From positions 62,001-126,000 of the forward strand of contig VIRH01000060.1 in NCBI GenBank assembly GCA_008107755.1: a stretch of 64,000 nt of DNA, read 5' to 3'. Below, piece by piece: positions 45,907-55,800 of this stretch. Source of the DNA: Rhodobacterales bacterium (GTDB lineage: Bacteria; Pseudomonadota; Alphaproteobacteria; Rhizobiales; Stappiaceae). Each line of letters starts with the position of its first letter. The stretch's first letter is position 1. The notes below the pieces were generated by a model, which was given only the letters and a program-made list of their open reading frames with translations, ran no database searches and was not told the origin of the DNA. The position numbers and the translations under genes were made by a program.

Positions 45907-47418
45907 ATGTCCAATCCCCGATATCGCAATCTTGAGCAGCCCGCCCGGCAGGTGCGGCTGGCACCATCTCATCCGCTCGAGGTGTTTACCGATCCCGGTA
46001 AAGCGGTCGCGCGTCTGATCGAGATCTTTGAGGCAAACACATCCTTCCTGCGGTCCCATTTCGAGGATCTTCTGGCAGGAAAGGACATCGAAGGGCGCGT
46101 CAGGGCGTTTTACCCTCAGGTGCGCATCGTGACAGACACGCATGTCCGGCTCGACAGCCGCCTGTCCTATGGGTTTGTTTCCGGTCCGGGAACGCATGCG
46201 TCCACCATCACCCGGCCGGACCTGTTTCAACATTACCTGGAAACGCAGCTCGGGCTGCTGATGAAGAACCACGACGTGCCGATCCTGGTTGGCGACAGCG
46301 ACACGCCGATCCCGCTTCATTTCGCCTTCTATGACGGCACGCATGTGGAAGGCGGTGCTGCGGCGGCTCATTTCGAACGGCCGCTGGCGGATATCTTCGA
46401 TCTGCCTGATCTGACGCTGATGGACGATTCCATCGCCAACGGCACCTACGAGCCCACCGACGGCATCATGCCTCTGGCATCCTTCACCGCGCCCCGGATC
46501 GATTATTCACTGCACCGTCTGCAGCACTACACGGCGACCAAGGCCGAACATTTCCAGAATTACGTGCTGTTCACGAACTACCAGTTCTATATCGACGAAT
46601 TCTGCCGCATGTCTCGTGAGCTGATGGCCGATCCGGACAGCGGGTACGAATCCTTTGTCGAGCCCGGCAACGTGGAAACGAAGGCCGGAGAGGCCGATAC
46701 GGATTGTGGCCTGAGGCCCGACAAGCTGCCCCAGATGCCCGCCTATCACCTGAAACGGGCTGACGGCAGCGGCATCACGATGGTCAATATCGGCGTCGGT
46801 CCGTCCAACGCGAAAACCATCACCGACCACATCGCCGTGCTGCGTCCCCATGTCTGGCTGATGCTGGGCCACTGCGCGGGCCTCAGGAACAGCCAGACGC
46901 TCGGCGACTACGTCCTCGCTCACGGATATGTTCGCGACGACAATGTGCTCAACCAGGATCTGCCGGTTTGGGTGCCGATCCCGCCGCTCGCAGAAGTGCA
47001 GGTGGCGCTGGAAGACGCGGTCGCCGAAATCACCGGCATCGACGGGTATGACCTGAAGCGGGTGATGCGCACGGGCACGGTGGTTTCGCTCGACAACCGG
47101 AACTGGGAACTCTGGAACCAGCCCGAACTGGTGAAGCGCTTCTCGCAGTCGCGTGCGGTCGCCCTCGACATGGAATCGGCGACGATCGCCGCCAACGGCT
47201 TCCGCTTCCGTGTGCCGTACGGCACGCTTCTGTGCATCTCCGACAAGCCGCTCCACGGCGAGTTGAAGCTGCCGGGAATGGCGACGGATTTCTACAAGCG
47301 GCAGGTCGCTCAGCACCTCCAGATCGGTATCCGGGCTGTCGAGAAAATGCGCAACATGACCGCCGAGCGACTGCATTCGCGCAAGCTCCGGAGTTTCGCG
47401 GAAACGGCGTTTCAGTAA
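45907..47418 (+). CDS. amn: AMP nucleosidase
   Basis: 503 aa. Amn hydrolyses AMP to adenine and ribose 5-phosphate, limiting the AMP pool. The N-terminal AMP-nucleosidase domain (to ~residue 180) precedes a nucleoside-phosphorylase-type domain with VNIGVGPSNAKTITDHIAVLRPHVWLMLGHCAGLR, and the catalytic region AVALDMESATIAANGFRFRVPYGTLLCISD. ATG 45907 follows AAGGAG. The gene is alone on its strand and ends at a terminator-like hairpin. Confidence 0.96.
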   Translation: MSNPRYRNLEQPARQVRLAPSHPLEVFTDPGKAVARLIEIFEANTSFLRSHFEDLLAGKDIEGRVRAFYPQVRIVTDTHVRLDSRLSYGFVSGPGTHASTITRPDLFQHYLETQLGLLMKNHDVPILVGDSDTPIPLHFAFYDGTHVEGGAAAAHFERPLADIFDLPDLTLMDDSIANGTYEPTDGIMPLASFTAPRIDYSLHRLQHYTATKAEHFQNYVLFTNYQFYIDEFCRMSRELMADPDSGYESFVEPGNVETKAGEADTDCGLRPDKLPQMPAYHLKRADGSGITMVNIGVGPSNAKTITDHIAVLRPHVWLMLGHCAGLRNSQTLGDYVLAHGYVRDDNVLNQDLPVWVPIPPLAEVQVALEDAVAEITGIDGYDLKRVMRTGTVVSLDNRNWELWNQPELVKRFSQSRAVALDMESATIAANGFRFRVPYGTLLCISDKPLHGELKLPGMATDFYKRQVAQHLQIGIRAVEKMRNMTAERLHSRKLRSFAETAFQ

Positions 47419-47443
47419 CGCGCATCAAGGAAGAGTGTGGATG

Positions 47444-47482
47444 GACCGGCCGCCCCTGCGCGCGGCCGGTCTATCCTTCTTT
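47444..47482. terminator. Terminator-like hairpin after amn
   Basis: GACCGGCCG (47444-47452) pairs with CGGCCGGTC (47463-47471) around a 10-nt loop; a pyrimidine-rich TATCCTTCTTT follows on the plus strand. It lies between converging amn and the oxidoreductase gene. Confidence 0.7.
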
Positions 47483-47497
47483 GGAAGCGGGCCGGGG

Positions 47498-48604
47498 TCA
47501 GACCCTGGCCCAGCCACCTGTCTCGAAGGATGTCCAGGCAGCGTCCGTCACCTGTTGGACGTCCAGGCCATCGCGGAAGGTCGGCCAGACCGGCTCGCCG
47601 GTCTCTATGGCGTTCAGGAAATCCTTCATCTCGATGATGATCTGATCCTGATATCCCGTCCCGTGGCCCGGTCCCTGGCAAAAGGGAAGGTAATCCGGAT
47701 GAGCCGGTCCGGTCAGGATCTTCCTGTAGCCGCGTTCTTCTTCGGGGCCTTCGGCAAGATAGAGCCAGAGCGCGTTCTGGTCTTCCTGATCGAAGCGTAT
47801 GGAACCCTTGTCACCATAAATCTCGTAGGCGTATCCCATCTTCTTGCCGGTCGCGACGCGGCTGATGAAGAGGTGGCCTGACGCCCCGGTCGAAAAGCGG
47901 CACATGAGATGGGCCTGATCGTCATTCAGGACCTCTTCGGGACCGTTTGGGCCCGGCCGTTCGCGGTGGACGGTCTGGATATCGGCACACACGCTCTCGA
48001 TAGGCCCTGCAAGCCGCAGGGCGGCATTGATGATATGCGGCGCAAGATCTCCCATGCAGCCGGTCCCCCTGTCCTTGGTGCGCCAGTGGGAGGGTGCTTG
48101 CGGGTCGGCCAGAAAGTCTTCCGTGTGTTCGGCCCGGATGTAATGGATCCTGCCGATCCGCCCGGTCTGGATCAGGGAATGGGCAAACTGGCTGGCCGGT
48201 GTCCTGATATAGTTGAAACCGGTCATGTTCGCGCGCCCGCTGGCCTCTGCGGCGTCCACCATCTTCCGCGCGGCTGAGAGATCGTCCGCCAGCGGCTTTT
48301 CACAGAACACCGCCTTGCCGGTCTGAAACGCCGCAAGCGCAATGTCCATGTGGGTGGACTGGGGTGAGGCAATCACGACCGCGTCGATATCGGGATCGGA
48401 AGTGACATCCCGCCAGTCGGCCGTCGCGCGGCGAAAGCCGAATGTCCGCGCCTTGGCCGTTGCGCCCTCCAGCGTCGTCGCGCAGATCATGTCGCATACG
48501 GGGCGCAGCGGTGTGTCGAATACGGCCGCAACCGAATTGAGGGCGACCGCATGGGCCTTGCCCATATATCCCGTTCCGATCAGCCCGAACCGAATTTCCT
48601 TCAC
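47498..48604 (-). CDS. Gfo/Idh/MocA family NAD(P)-dependent oxidoreductase
   Basis: 368 aa. The N-terminal Rossmann fold has GLIGTGYMGKAHAVAL (GxGxxG), followed by the signature CEKPLADDLSAARKM with the catalytic Lys of the EKP motif. The C-terminal domain contains GTGCMGDLAPHIINAALRLAG with a candidate catalytic Asp/His pair. Such enzymes oxidise sugars or inositols; no pathway neighbour identifies the substrate. The start is GTG 48604, chosen for its GGGAGGA site; an upstream frame to 48655 crosses a hairpin. Confidence 0.9.
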   Translation of the reverse strand: MKEIRFGLIGTGYMGKAHAVALNSVAAVFDTPLRPVCDMICATTLEGATAKARTFGFRRATADWRDVTSDPDIDAVVIASPQSTHMDIALAAFQTGKAVFCEKPLADDLSAARKMVDAAEASGRANMTGFNYIRTPASQFAHSLIQTGRIGRIHYIRAEHTEDFLADPQAPSHWRTKDRGTGCMGDLAPHIINAALRLAGPIESVCADIQTVHRERPGPNGPEEVLNDDQAHLMCRFSTGASGHLFISRVATGKKMGYAYEIYGDKGSIRFDQEDQNALWLYLAEGPEEERGYRKILTGPAHPDYLPFCQGPGHGTGYQDQIIIEMKDFLNAIETGEPVWPTFRDGLDVQQVTDAAWTSFETGGWARV

Positions 48605-48623
48605 CGCACGTCCTCCCGCGAAA

Positions 48624-48661
48624 AGGTCAAAAAGAAAGCCGGTGCTTGGTAGCACCGGCTT
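48624..48661 (-). terminator. Terminator of bfr
   Basis: Arms AAGCCGGTGCT (48636-48646) and AGCACCGGCTT (48651-48661) around TGGT; on the minus strand a T-rich tail follows. It separates bfr from the oxidoreductase gene. Confidence 0.88.
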
Positions 48662-48698
48662 CCAGACCGGTCCAGACGACCGGAATTTGCTGACAGCC

Positions 48699-49184
48699 TT
48701 ATTCGGCTTCGTCGGCGGAGACCGCGTTCAGCAGGCCGTAGCGTTCCACGCCGATCTTTTCCAGAAGTTCCAGCTGGGTTTCCAGGAAGTCGATATGGCC
48801 TTCCTCGTCCGACAGCAGTTCCTCGAACAGTTTCATGGAAACGTAGTCGCCTTCCTCGCGGCAGATATCGCGGGACTTGGCGTAGGAGGTGCGGGCGTCG
48901 TATTCGCCTGCCAGATCGCTCTCCAGAACTTCCTTGATGTTCTGGCCGATGCGCAGCGGCGCCACCTTCTGCATGTTCGGAAGGCCTTCAAGGAAAATGA
49001 TGCGGTCGGTGATCTTGTCCGCGTGATGCATTTCCTCGATCGATTCCTCGCGCTCCTTCTTGGCGAGCTTCGCGTAGCCCCAATCAGCCAGGAGGCGATA
49101 GTGCAGCCAGTACTGGTTGATTGCACCGAGCTCCAGAAACAGAGCTTCATTCAGGCGCTCGATGACTTTTTCATTTCCCTTCAT
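48699..49184 (-). CDS. bfr: Bacterioferritin
   Basis: 161 aa iron-storage protein that forms a 24-mer shell. The ferroxidase ligands are present: Glu18, Glu51, His54, and later Glu residues in GEYDARTSY and [10 protein letters not shown]. Met52, the heme ligand at the dimer interface, is kept in IEEMHHADK. No bacterioferritin-associated ferredoxin gene is adjacent. It has an Irr-type box over its promoter, so it should be repressed when iron is scarce. Confidence 0.97.
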   Translation of the reverse strand: MKGNEKVIERLNEALFLELGAINQYWLHYRLLADWGYAKLAKKEREESIEEMHHADKITDRIIFLEGLPNMQKVAPLRIGQNIKEVLESDLAGEYDARTSYAKSRDICREEGDYVSMKLFEELLSDEEGHIDFLETQLELLEKIGVERYGLLNAVSADEAE

Positions 49185-49219
49185 GGGGGTGCCTCACTTG
49201 CTTCAGAAATGCCATTACC

Positions 49220-49234
49220 TTAGAATTATTCTAA
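49220..49234 (-). promoter_or_regulatory. Irr (iron control element) box at the bfr promoter
   Basis: A perfect dyad TTAGAA-TTA-TTCTAA, matching the rhizobial ICE core TTAGAA-N3-TTCTAA bound by the heme-responsive regulator Irr. It lies 36 nt upstream of the bfr start and overlaps the predicted -10. Confidence 0.75.
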
Positions 49235-49260
49235 TTCTTGTGTCCAGCCTTTGTTGTCAA
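49232..49260 (-). promoter_or_regulatory. bfr promoter
   Basis: On the minus strand: -35 TTGACA (49255-49260), 17-nt spacer, -10 GAATTA (49232-49237). The ICE box covers the -10 and start region, the position expected for repression. Confidence 0.55.
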
Positions 49261-49440
49261 AAAAAGCGAATATTCTGTCTTGAATCATGGCGCGTCCACA
49301 GCGGTGGGGCCGCTGCCCTAGCGTGATGCCGGTATGCCGCCCGCGGCGGGCGTCTGCAAGATTTGATGAGAGCGCGTATTCGCTGCCGGCGTCAAGTGAG
49401 CAGGGCATCTGAATTGCCTCCAGGAACCGGCGGTTCAGCG

Positions 49441-50028
49441 TCAGCGGAACCTGGGGCCGTGGCTCCAGCAAGTCAGTGAACAACGGACACCTTTCGTCAC
49501 AGGAACGACCCGGTGCAGCATGAAGCTGGCGAAAAGCGTTGCGCTGCCCTGGTTGCGCGAGGCGGTCAGGGTGTGATGTCCGAGGCTGATCTCAAGCGCG
49601 CCGCCTTCATAGGCTTCCGGCGCGGACAACTGGGTGACGATGGTCGCCTTGCGAAACTGTGCGATAGGCCCGTCGCCGATGTCGGAATGCCAGTCATAGT
49701 GGCCTTCCTCATTCTCGTCATAGATCGCGACCTGAAGCTTTTCGCGAAATTCCGTGATGTCGAAATCGAAGGCGTCCCGGTTGGCCTTGGCGACCGCGCC
49801 AACGACCCTGTCGAGAACCCATGCCGCCGGTCCACCATCGTCCATCCAGCTGATTCTGGCCCGGCGGATATTGCCGTGCTGCTGGCCGCCGAGGAGACCT
49901 CCGCTGTCCGGCGTGTCAGCCTGGCTCAGACGAACGATCTCGTCGCAGTCCTTCCGGGTGAAGAGCGCGTCATGAGAATAGGTGAACATTGGCGTCGAGA
50001 TCCAGGGTGTGACTGCGCTCTTCAACAT
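49441..50028 (-). CDS. 2-oxoglutarate/Fe(II) oxygenase (PKHX-type)
   Basis: 195 aa. The iron facial triad is His114-x-Asp116 in HYDWHSDIGDG and His172 in FMLHRVVPVTKGVR; Arg182 should bind 2-oxoglutarate. Related PiuC/PKHD-type hydroxylases are often linked with iron, which fits the neighbouring bfr. The N-terminal part (residues ~1-85) contains the family's SGGLLGGQQHGNIRRARISWMDDG. The start is ATG 50028; ATG 49989 is an alternative. The substrate is unknown. Confidence 0.87.
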   Translation of the reverse strand: MLKSAVTPWISTPMFTYSHDALFTRKDCDEIVRLSQADTPDSGGLLGGQQHGNIRRARISWMDDGGPAAWVLDRVVGAVAKANRDAFDFDITEFREKLQVAIYDENEEGHYDWHSDIGDGPIAQFRKATIVTQLSAPEAYEGGALEISLGHHTLTASRNQGSATLFASFMLHRVVPVTKGVRCSLTCWSHGPRFR

Positions 50029-50098
50029 CCAATCCGCGAAGACAGCAACTGTTTTCTGCGGGTGGAGGTCGACTTCGCGCTCACATTCTCGTCACTTG

Positions 50099-51160
50099 CT
50101 AGAGGCCGGCCGCCAGCGCCTTGCGCATGACCGTCGGCAGCGCCTCGTCCTGTTGCTCGGCCGGGGCTGACCACCAGCCATCCTCAAGGGAGACGGCATC
50201 AGGGTCGACCTCGGCCCGGAAAATCGACAGCAGCAGGTGAAAATGCGTGAAGGTGTGCTTCACCTCGCCGGTCTTGCGTTTCCAGTCGGCGGGGAAGGGC
50301 GCGCAGGAAACCGCATCGGAAGGGTCGAAGTCCTCTGCCCACTCCGTGCCGGGAACCTCCGTCATTCCGCCGAGAAGTCCTTTCGGTGGCCGGCGGCGAA
50401 GAAGCACGGCACCACTGTCGCGGTCGATGGCGACGAACGCCGCACCGTAACGGGTCGGCTTTTGCTTCTTGGGCGCTTTGCGCGGGAGGGTTTCGGCGAG
50501 GCTGCTCGACTGGACCTTGCACTTCTCGCGCCAGGGACACAGCGCGCAAGCCGGACGCTTGGGGGTGCAGATCGTGGCACCGAGATCCATGACGGCCTGG
50601 GCAAAATCGCCGGGCCTTTCGTCCGGCGTCAGCTCCGCCATCCGTGCCCTGATCTCCGGCTTGGCATCCGGAAGCGGAGTCTCGATCTGATAAAGGCGCG
50701 AGACAACCCGCTCCACGTTGCCGTCGACCACGGCTGCGTGCCTGTCAAAGGCGATGGTCGCAATGGCTGCGGCCGTATAGGGGCCGATGCCGGGAAGGCT
50801 CAAGAGGTCTTGCTCCGTCTCGGGAAAGCGTCCGCCAAATGTTGTTGCGACTTCTTCTGCGCATTTCTTGAGGTTACGGGCGCGGGAATAGTATCCCAGC
50901 CCGGCCCACGCCTTCATGACGTCTTCTTCCGGCGCCTCGGCAAGGTCTGTCACCGTCGGCCAGGTTCGGGTGAATTTTTCGAAGTAGTCCTTCACGGCCG
51001 CAACGGTGGTCTGCTGAAGCATCACCTCCGACAGCCATATGCGATAAGGATCGGGAACTTCACCAAGTGCGCGGTTCTGAGGGCTGACGCGCCACGGCAG
51101 GCTGCGCGCGTGCCGGTCGTACCAGTCAAGCAGAAGGTGGTGATGAGAATCTGTGCGCAT
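50099..51160 (-). CDS. mutY: A/G-specific adenine DNA glycosylase
   Basis: 353 aa. MutY removes adenine mispaired with 8-oxoguanine. It has the catalytic Glu45 (SEVMLQQT), a helix-hairpin-helix LPGIGPYTAAAIATIAF, catalytic Asp146 (VVDGNVERV), and a [4Fe-4S] site Cys198-x6-Cys205-x2-Cys208-x5-Cys214. The C-terminal MutT-like domain (~residue 235 on) recognises 8-oxoG. It is divergent from the DciA-like gene; the 201-nt gap shows an AT-rich promoter-like patch but no site I can define. Confidence 0.96.
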   Translation of the reverse strand: MRTDSHHHLLLDWYDRHARSLPWRVSPQNRALGEVPDPYRIWLSEVMLQQTTVAAVKDYFEKFTRTWPTVTDLAEAPEEDVMKAWAGLGYYSRARNLKKCAEEVATTFGGRFPETEQDLLSLPGIGPYTAAAIATIAFDRHAAVVDGNVERVVSRLYQIETPLPDAKPEIRARMAELTPDERPGDFAQAVMDLGATICTPKRPACALCPWREKCKVQSSSLAETLPRKAPKKQKPTRYGAAFVAIDRDSGAVLLRRRPPKGLLGGMTEVPGTEWAEDFDPSDAVSCAPFPADWKRKTGEVKHTFTHFHLLLSIFRAEVDPDAVSLEDGWWSAPAEQQDEALPTVMRKALAAGL

Positions 51161-51361
51161 GATAGGTTGTGATCAGCTAAACTCGGTGGCTAATTGCTGG
51201 ACAGCCTGGGGACAACTGGGATGCGTGGAGCAGGCTATTTGCATTTGAAAAGTATTCGTCGTCTTTTTGTCGTATTGTATTGGGAAGGACGTCCAAATCA
51301 CTGCTGCAGGTTTTGCGGCAACAAAATGAGCCGATCCATCAGGAGGTAGGCGATAACGACC

Positions 51362-51886
51362 GTGAAGGCAAATCAGAAGCGCCGGCAAAGGGATGCCAAG
51401 CCCCTTGCCGATCTGGTCGGCAAGGCAATGACGCCAGCCTGCCGAAAGCGCGGCTTTGCGTCCGTCGATATCGTTGCGTCCTGGGCGGAGATCGTCGGGG
51501 AACGATACGGCACCCGTGTCCAGCCCGACCGTCTGATCTGGCCGCGCCGGCCGGACCTCACCGATCCCGAACATCCGCCTGAACCTGCAACGCTCGTGGT
51601 GCACACGGACGGGGCGACGGCGCTGCTTCTCACGCACGAAACCCCGCAGGTGCTCGAGCGGATCAACACCTTCTACGGCTGGGCGGCCATCGGCCGCATC
51701 AAGGTTCTGCAGAAGCCGGTTCTGGCCAAGCAGCCGGAAAAACCGAAGTCGCTGAGGCCCCTGACGAATTCGGAAGAAGAACGTCTTGCCGGACATGTTG
51801 AGGGCGTGGAAAACGATCGCCTTCGCGAAGCGCTGAAAAAGCTGGGCGCGCAGGTGATTGCCCGCAACACCGACAACGCCGCCTGA
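51362..51886 (+). CDS. DciA-like protein (DUF721)
   Basis: 174 aa. The N-terminal ~110 residues match DUF721/DciA (KPLADLVGKAMTPACRKRGFASVDIVASWAEIVGERYGTRVQPDRL and ATLVVHTDGATALLLTHETPQVLERIN). DciA proteins interact with the replicative helicase DnaB in bacteria that lack DnaC/DnaI, so a helicase-loading role is likely. The C-terminal tail is charged. The start is GTG 51362. The order mutY, DUF721, dsbA-like, smc is a conserved alphaproteobacterial neighbourhood. Confidence 0.88.
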   Translation: MKANQKRRQRDAKPLADLVGKAMTPACRKRGFASVDIVASWAEIVGERYGTRVQPDRLIWPRRPDLTDPEHPPEPATLVVHTDGATALLLTHETPQVLERINTFYGWAAIGRIKVLQKPVLAKQPEKPKSLRPLTNSEEERLAGHVEGVENDRLREALKKLGAQVIARNTDNAA

Positions 51887-52092
51887 GACGGCGGCAAACC
51901 GGCTTTGTTCCCGGCAGGTCGCAGCTTGCCTCTCCACCCGAATAACAACTTTGTGAGACAGAGCGTTATGCGGTCCTCGATGCTGCCACATTTGAAAAGC
52001 CTTGTTGACGGAACGCGCCCGAGCGGGCACATCAACATCAAAATCCGTGGCCGCAACGGCTGCATCTGAAACTTTGTGACAGGACGAGCTTC

Positions 52093-52728
52093 GTGACCCA
52101 GACCCGTAGACAGTTTCTCAAGACCACCGCCATGGCGACGCTGGCTTTCGGAATATCGGCTTCGCTGCCGGCATTCGCCCAGGACGTCAATGAGGCAGAC
52201 CTTCTGAAACCGGGCCCGCTGGGCGACAAGGTCCTGGGCGACGAGAACGCCCCGGTCACGATCGTGGAATATGCCTCGCTCACTTGCGGCCATTGTGCAA
52301 ATTTCCATGAAACGACGTTCAAGGATCTGAAGAAGGACTATATCGACACCGGCAAGGTTCGCTTCATTTTCCGGGAGTTTCCTCTGGATGCCGTTGCCGC
52401 CGCAGGTTTCATGCTGGCGCGCTGTTCGCCGCAGGACAAGTACTTCAACGTTGTGGACATCATGTTCGAACAGCAGCGGAGCTGGGCATTTACCGACAAT
52501 CCTTATCAATCGCTGCTCGACTTTTCCAAGCAGATCGGATTTACACAAGAGTCCTTTGAGGAATGTCTGACGGATCAGGGATTGCTGGACTCGGTCAATG
52601 CGGTGAAAGATCGTGCTGCGGGTGAGTTCGGGGTGAATTCCACACCGACTTTATTCATCAACGGGGAAAAGCACTCCGGGGCTCTGACGATTGAAGAGAT
52701 GGGCAAGATCATCGACGAGAAGATTTAA
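52093..52728 (+). CDS. Exported DsbA-family thioredoxin-fold protein
   Basis: 211 aa. The N-terminus has a twin-arginine-like signal (TRRQFLK then a hydrophobic stretch ending LPAFAQ), so Tat export is possible. The thioredoxin domain has the active site Cys65-Gly-His-Cys68 (ASLTCGHCANFHE), and the cis-Pro is in FGVNSTPTLFINGEKHSG. It resembles the DsbA/27-kDa outer-membrane protein branch used for disulfide exchange in the envelope. It lies 206 nt after the DciA-like gene and 87 nt before smc. Confidence 0.92.
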   Translation: MTQTRRQFLKTTAMATLAFGISASLPAFAQDVNEADLLKPGPLGDKVLGDENAPVTIVEYASLTCGHCANFHETTFKDLKKDYIDTGKVRFIFREFPLDAVAAAGFMLARCSPQDKYFNVVDIMFEQQRSWAFTDNPYQSLLDFSKQIGFTQESFEECLTDQGLLDSVNAVKDRAAGEFGVNSTPTLFINGEKHSGALTIEEMGKIIDEKI

Positions 52729-52815
52729 GCTGGCGGCCGGCCGCCCGGCTCCGTTTTCTGTTTCCCGGTCCCATCCGGATCCGTCGGCGCCGTCTCCCGA
52801 GAGGAGGAGGCGCCG

Positions 52816-55800
52816 ATGAAGTTTTCAAAGCTCCGTATCGTCGGTTTCAAATCCTTCGTCGAGCCGATGGAATTCATCATCGGCAACGGCCTCACCGGCG
52901 TGGTTGGCCCCAACGGGTGCGGCAAATCCAATCTCGTCGAAGCCTTGCGCTGGGTCATGGGCGAGAATTCCTACAAGAACATGCGCGCGTCCGGCATGGA
53001 CGACGTGATCTTTTCCGGCAGTTTGAACCGCCCTGCGCGCAACACGGCCGAAGTCACGCTGTACCTGGAAAACCCGGACAGGACAGCGCCGGCGGCCTTC
53101 AATGACGCCGACCTTCTGGAAGTCAGCCGCCGGATCGAGCGCGAGCAGGGCTCCAACTACAAGATCAATGCCAAGGATGTGCGGGCGCGAGACGTCCAGC
53201 TTCTCTTCGCCGATGCCTCCACGGGCGCGCGGTCGCCGGCCATGGTGCGCCAGGGCCAGATCGGCGAGCTGATCGCGGCCAAGCCCACGTCGCGGCGCCA
53301 GATCCTGGAAGAAGCTGCCGGTATCTCCGGCCTGCATTCGCGCCGCCACGAGGCGGAAATCCGTCTGCGCGCAGCCGAACAGAACCTGGAGCGGCTGGAA
53401 GACGTGCTGGTCCAGATAGACGGCCAGCTCGACAACCTCAGGCGCCAGTCACGTCAGGCTTCGCGCTACCGGAACCTGTCGTCCGAGATCCGCGGCGCCG
53501 AAGCGTCGATCCTCTATATCCGCTGGACGGAGGCGCGTACGGCCCTGAGTTCGGCGGAGGAGCAATTCGGCGAAGCGCAGAAACAGGTCAACGAGGCAAC
53601 GGGCCTGCAGGCTGAAAGCGCCAGGCTTCAGGCGATTGCCGCGCACAAGCTGCCGGAACTGCGTGACGAGTCTGCGAAGGCCGGCGCTGCCCTTCAGCGC
53701 CTGGTCATTGCGCGCAATGAACTTGATGCGGAAGAGCGCCGGGTCAAGGAGCGGCTGCAGGACCTCGAACGCCGCCTGCATCAGCTTGCCGAGGACATCC
53801 GCCGCGAACAGAGCATGGTGTCGGAAAATGACGAGGTGCTGGAGCGTCTGACGGAAGAGCGTGCCGAACTGCTTGAAGAAAACGAGATGGTGCAGGAGCG
53901 CACCGAGAGCGCCCGTGAAAAGGTTGCCGAGGCCGAGGAAAGCGTCCGCGAGCTGGAAAGCAGCCTGTCGGAGCTGACGGCGGCAGAGGCCAGATCCCGT
54001 GCCGAGCGCCAGCAACTGGAGCGCGCCGTCGCGGACAGCCGCCAGCGTGCGGACAGACTTCTGGCCCAGGCGGCCGAGGCCCAGCAGGCGCTGGCGCAGA
54101 TCGACGAGCAACTTTCCGAACACGATGGCGTTGCCGAAAACAGGGAAGCACTGGAACTTGCCGAAGAAGCCCTGGCGGAAGCGGAAGGCGCTGCAGAGGA
54201 GGCAGAAGCCGCGACGCGTCAGGCGCGGGAAAGCGAGCAGGCGGCCCGCGAGCCCGTCGGCGATGCCCGTCAGGCCTTGCAGGGGCTGGAGACCGAAGCC
54301 CGCACGCTCGAGCAGGTTCTGAACGTTCACGGCGAACAGGACCATACGCCGGTGGTCGAGCAGCTCGAGGTTCAATCGGGGTTCGAAACGGCTCTTGGCG
54401 CCGCGCTGGGCGAGGATCTCGACGCCTCTCTCGATGATGCCGCCGCCGTCAAATGGGGAAGCGCGCTGGATGGGGCCGGAGATCCGCCGTTGCCGGAGGG
54501 CGCTCGTCCACTGGCAGAGGTTGTCAGCGCTCCGGCGGAACTCGCGCGTCGCTTGGGGCAGATCGGCATCGTCTCTCATGAGGACGGACCGACGCTCCGC
54601 GCGCAGCTGAAGCCCGGACAGCGCCTTGTTTCCCGCGACGGTGATCTCTGGCGCTGGGACGGGTTCGTCGTCGCGGCCAATGCGCCGACGCCCGCGGCAC
54701 AAAGGCTGGCGCAGAAAAACAGGCTCGCGGAACTTGGCGAGGAGATCGAGACGGCGAGGCGGGAGCTGGAGGACCGTCAGCAGGCGCTGGAAGAAGCTGC
54801 AGCCCGCGTGCGCGGCGCCACCGAGCTGGAACAGACGGCTCGCGGCAAGGTGCGCGACGGCCAGCGCCAGGCGGTCTCGGCGCGCGAGGCGCTCGCCGCG
54901 GCCGAACGCACTGTCTCGCAGCTAGCGGCCCGCAAGGAAGCTGCGCGCGACAGGGCAGAGCGCCTTGGCGAAGATGTCGAGCTTGCAAGAGAGCAGGTCG
55001 TGGAAGCCGAGGAACGCCTAGAGGAGGCCCCGGCCGATTCGAGCTACCAGGACCAGATTGCCGACTTGCAGGCCGAAGTGGGCACCGCGCGCGGTGCGCT
55101 GGCCGAGGCGAGGGCGGTTTCGGAAGGCCTGACGCGCGAACAGCAGATGCGCGACCGTCGCCTGGAGGCGATCGCCCGCGAATATGATGGCTGGAAAACC
55201 CGTGCCGCAAATGCCGCGCAGCAAATCTCCGTTTTGACAGAGCGTCGTCAGGAAGCGGAAGAAGAGCGCGCGGAACTGATCGAGGCGCCGGAGGACATTG
55301 AGATCAAGCGCCGGGAGCTTTTCTCCGCGATTGCCAGGGCCGAAGAGGACAAGAAGGAAAAGGACGACCGGCTGCAACAGGCCGAACTCGACCAGGCCGA
55401 TGTCGATCGAGCGGCCAAGGTTGCCATGGAGGCGCTGTCCGGGGCGCGCGAACAGAAGATTCGCGCCGAGGAGCGCCTGGAAGCTGCGCGTGATCGCAAG
55501 ACGAATCTGGAACGTCGAATCGACGAGGACCTGGACGTTTCCGTCGCCGCCTTGCCGGAAATCGCCGGACTGAAGGAAGGCGCGCCGCTGCCCGACCCGG
55601 AGGCGATGGAGCGCAAGCTGGAGCGGCTGAAGGCCGAGCGCGAGCGCCTCGGGGGCGTGAACCTGCGGGCCGAGGAGGAACTGAAGGAAATCGATGAGCA
55701 GAAAACCACGCTCACGTCCGAGCGGGACGACCTGATCGAAGCGATCCGGCGACTGCGCACCGGCATTTCCAACCTGAACCGGGAAGCGCGGGAACGTCTG

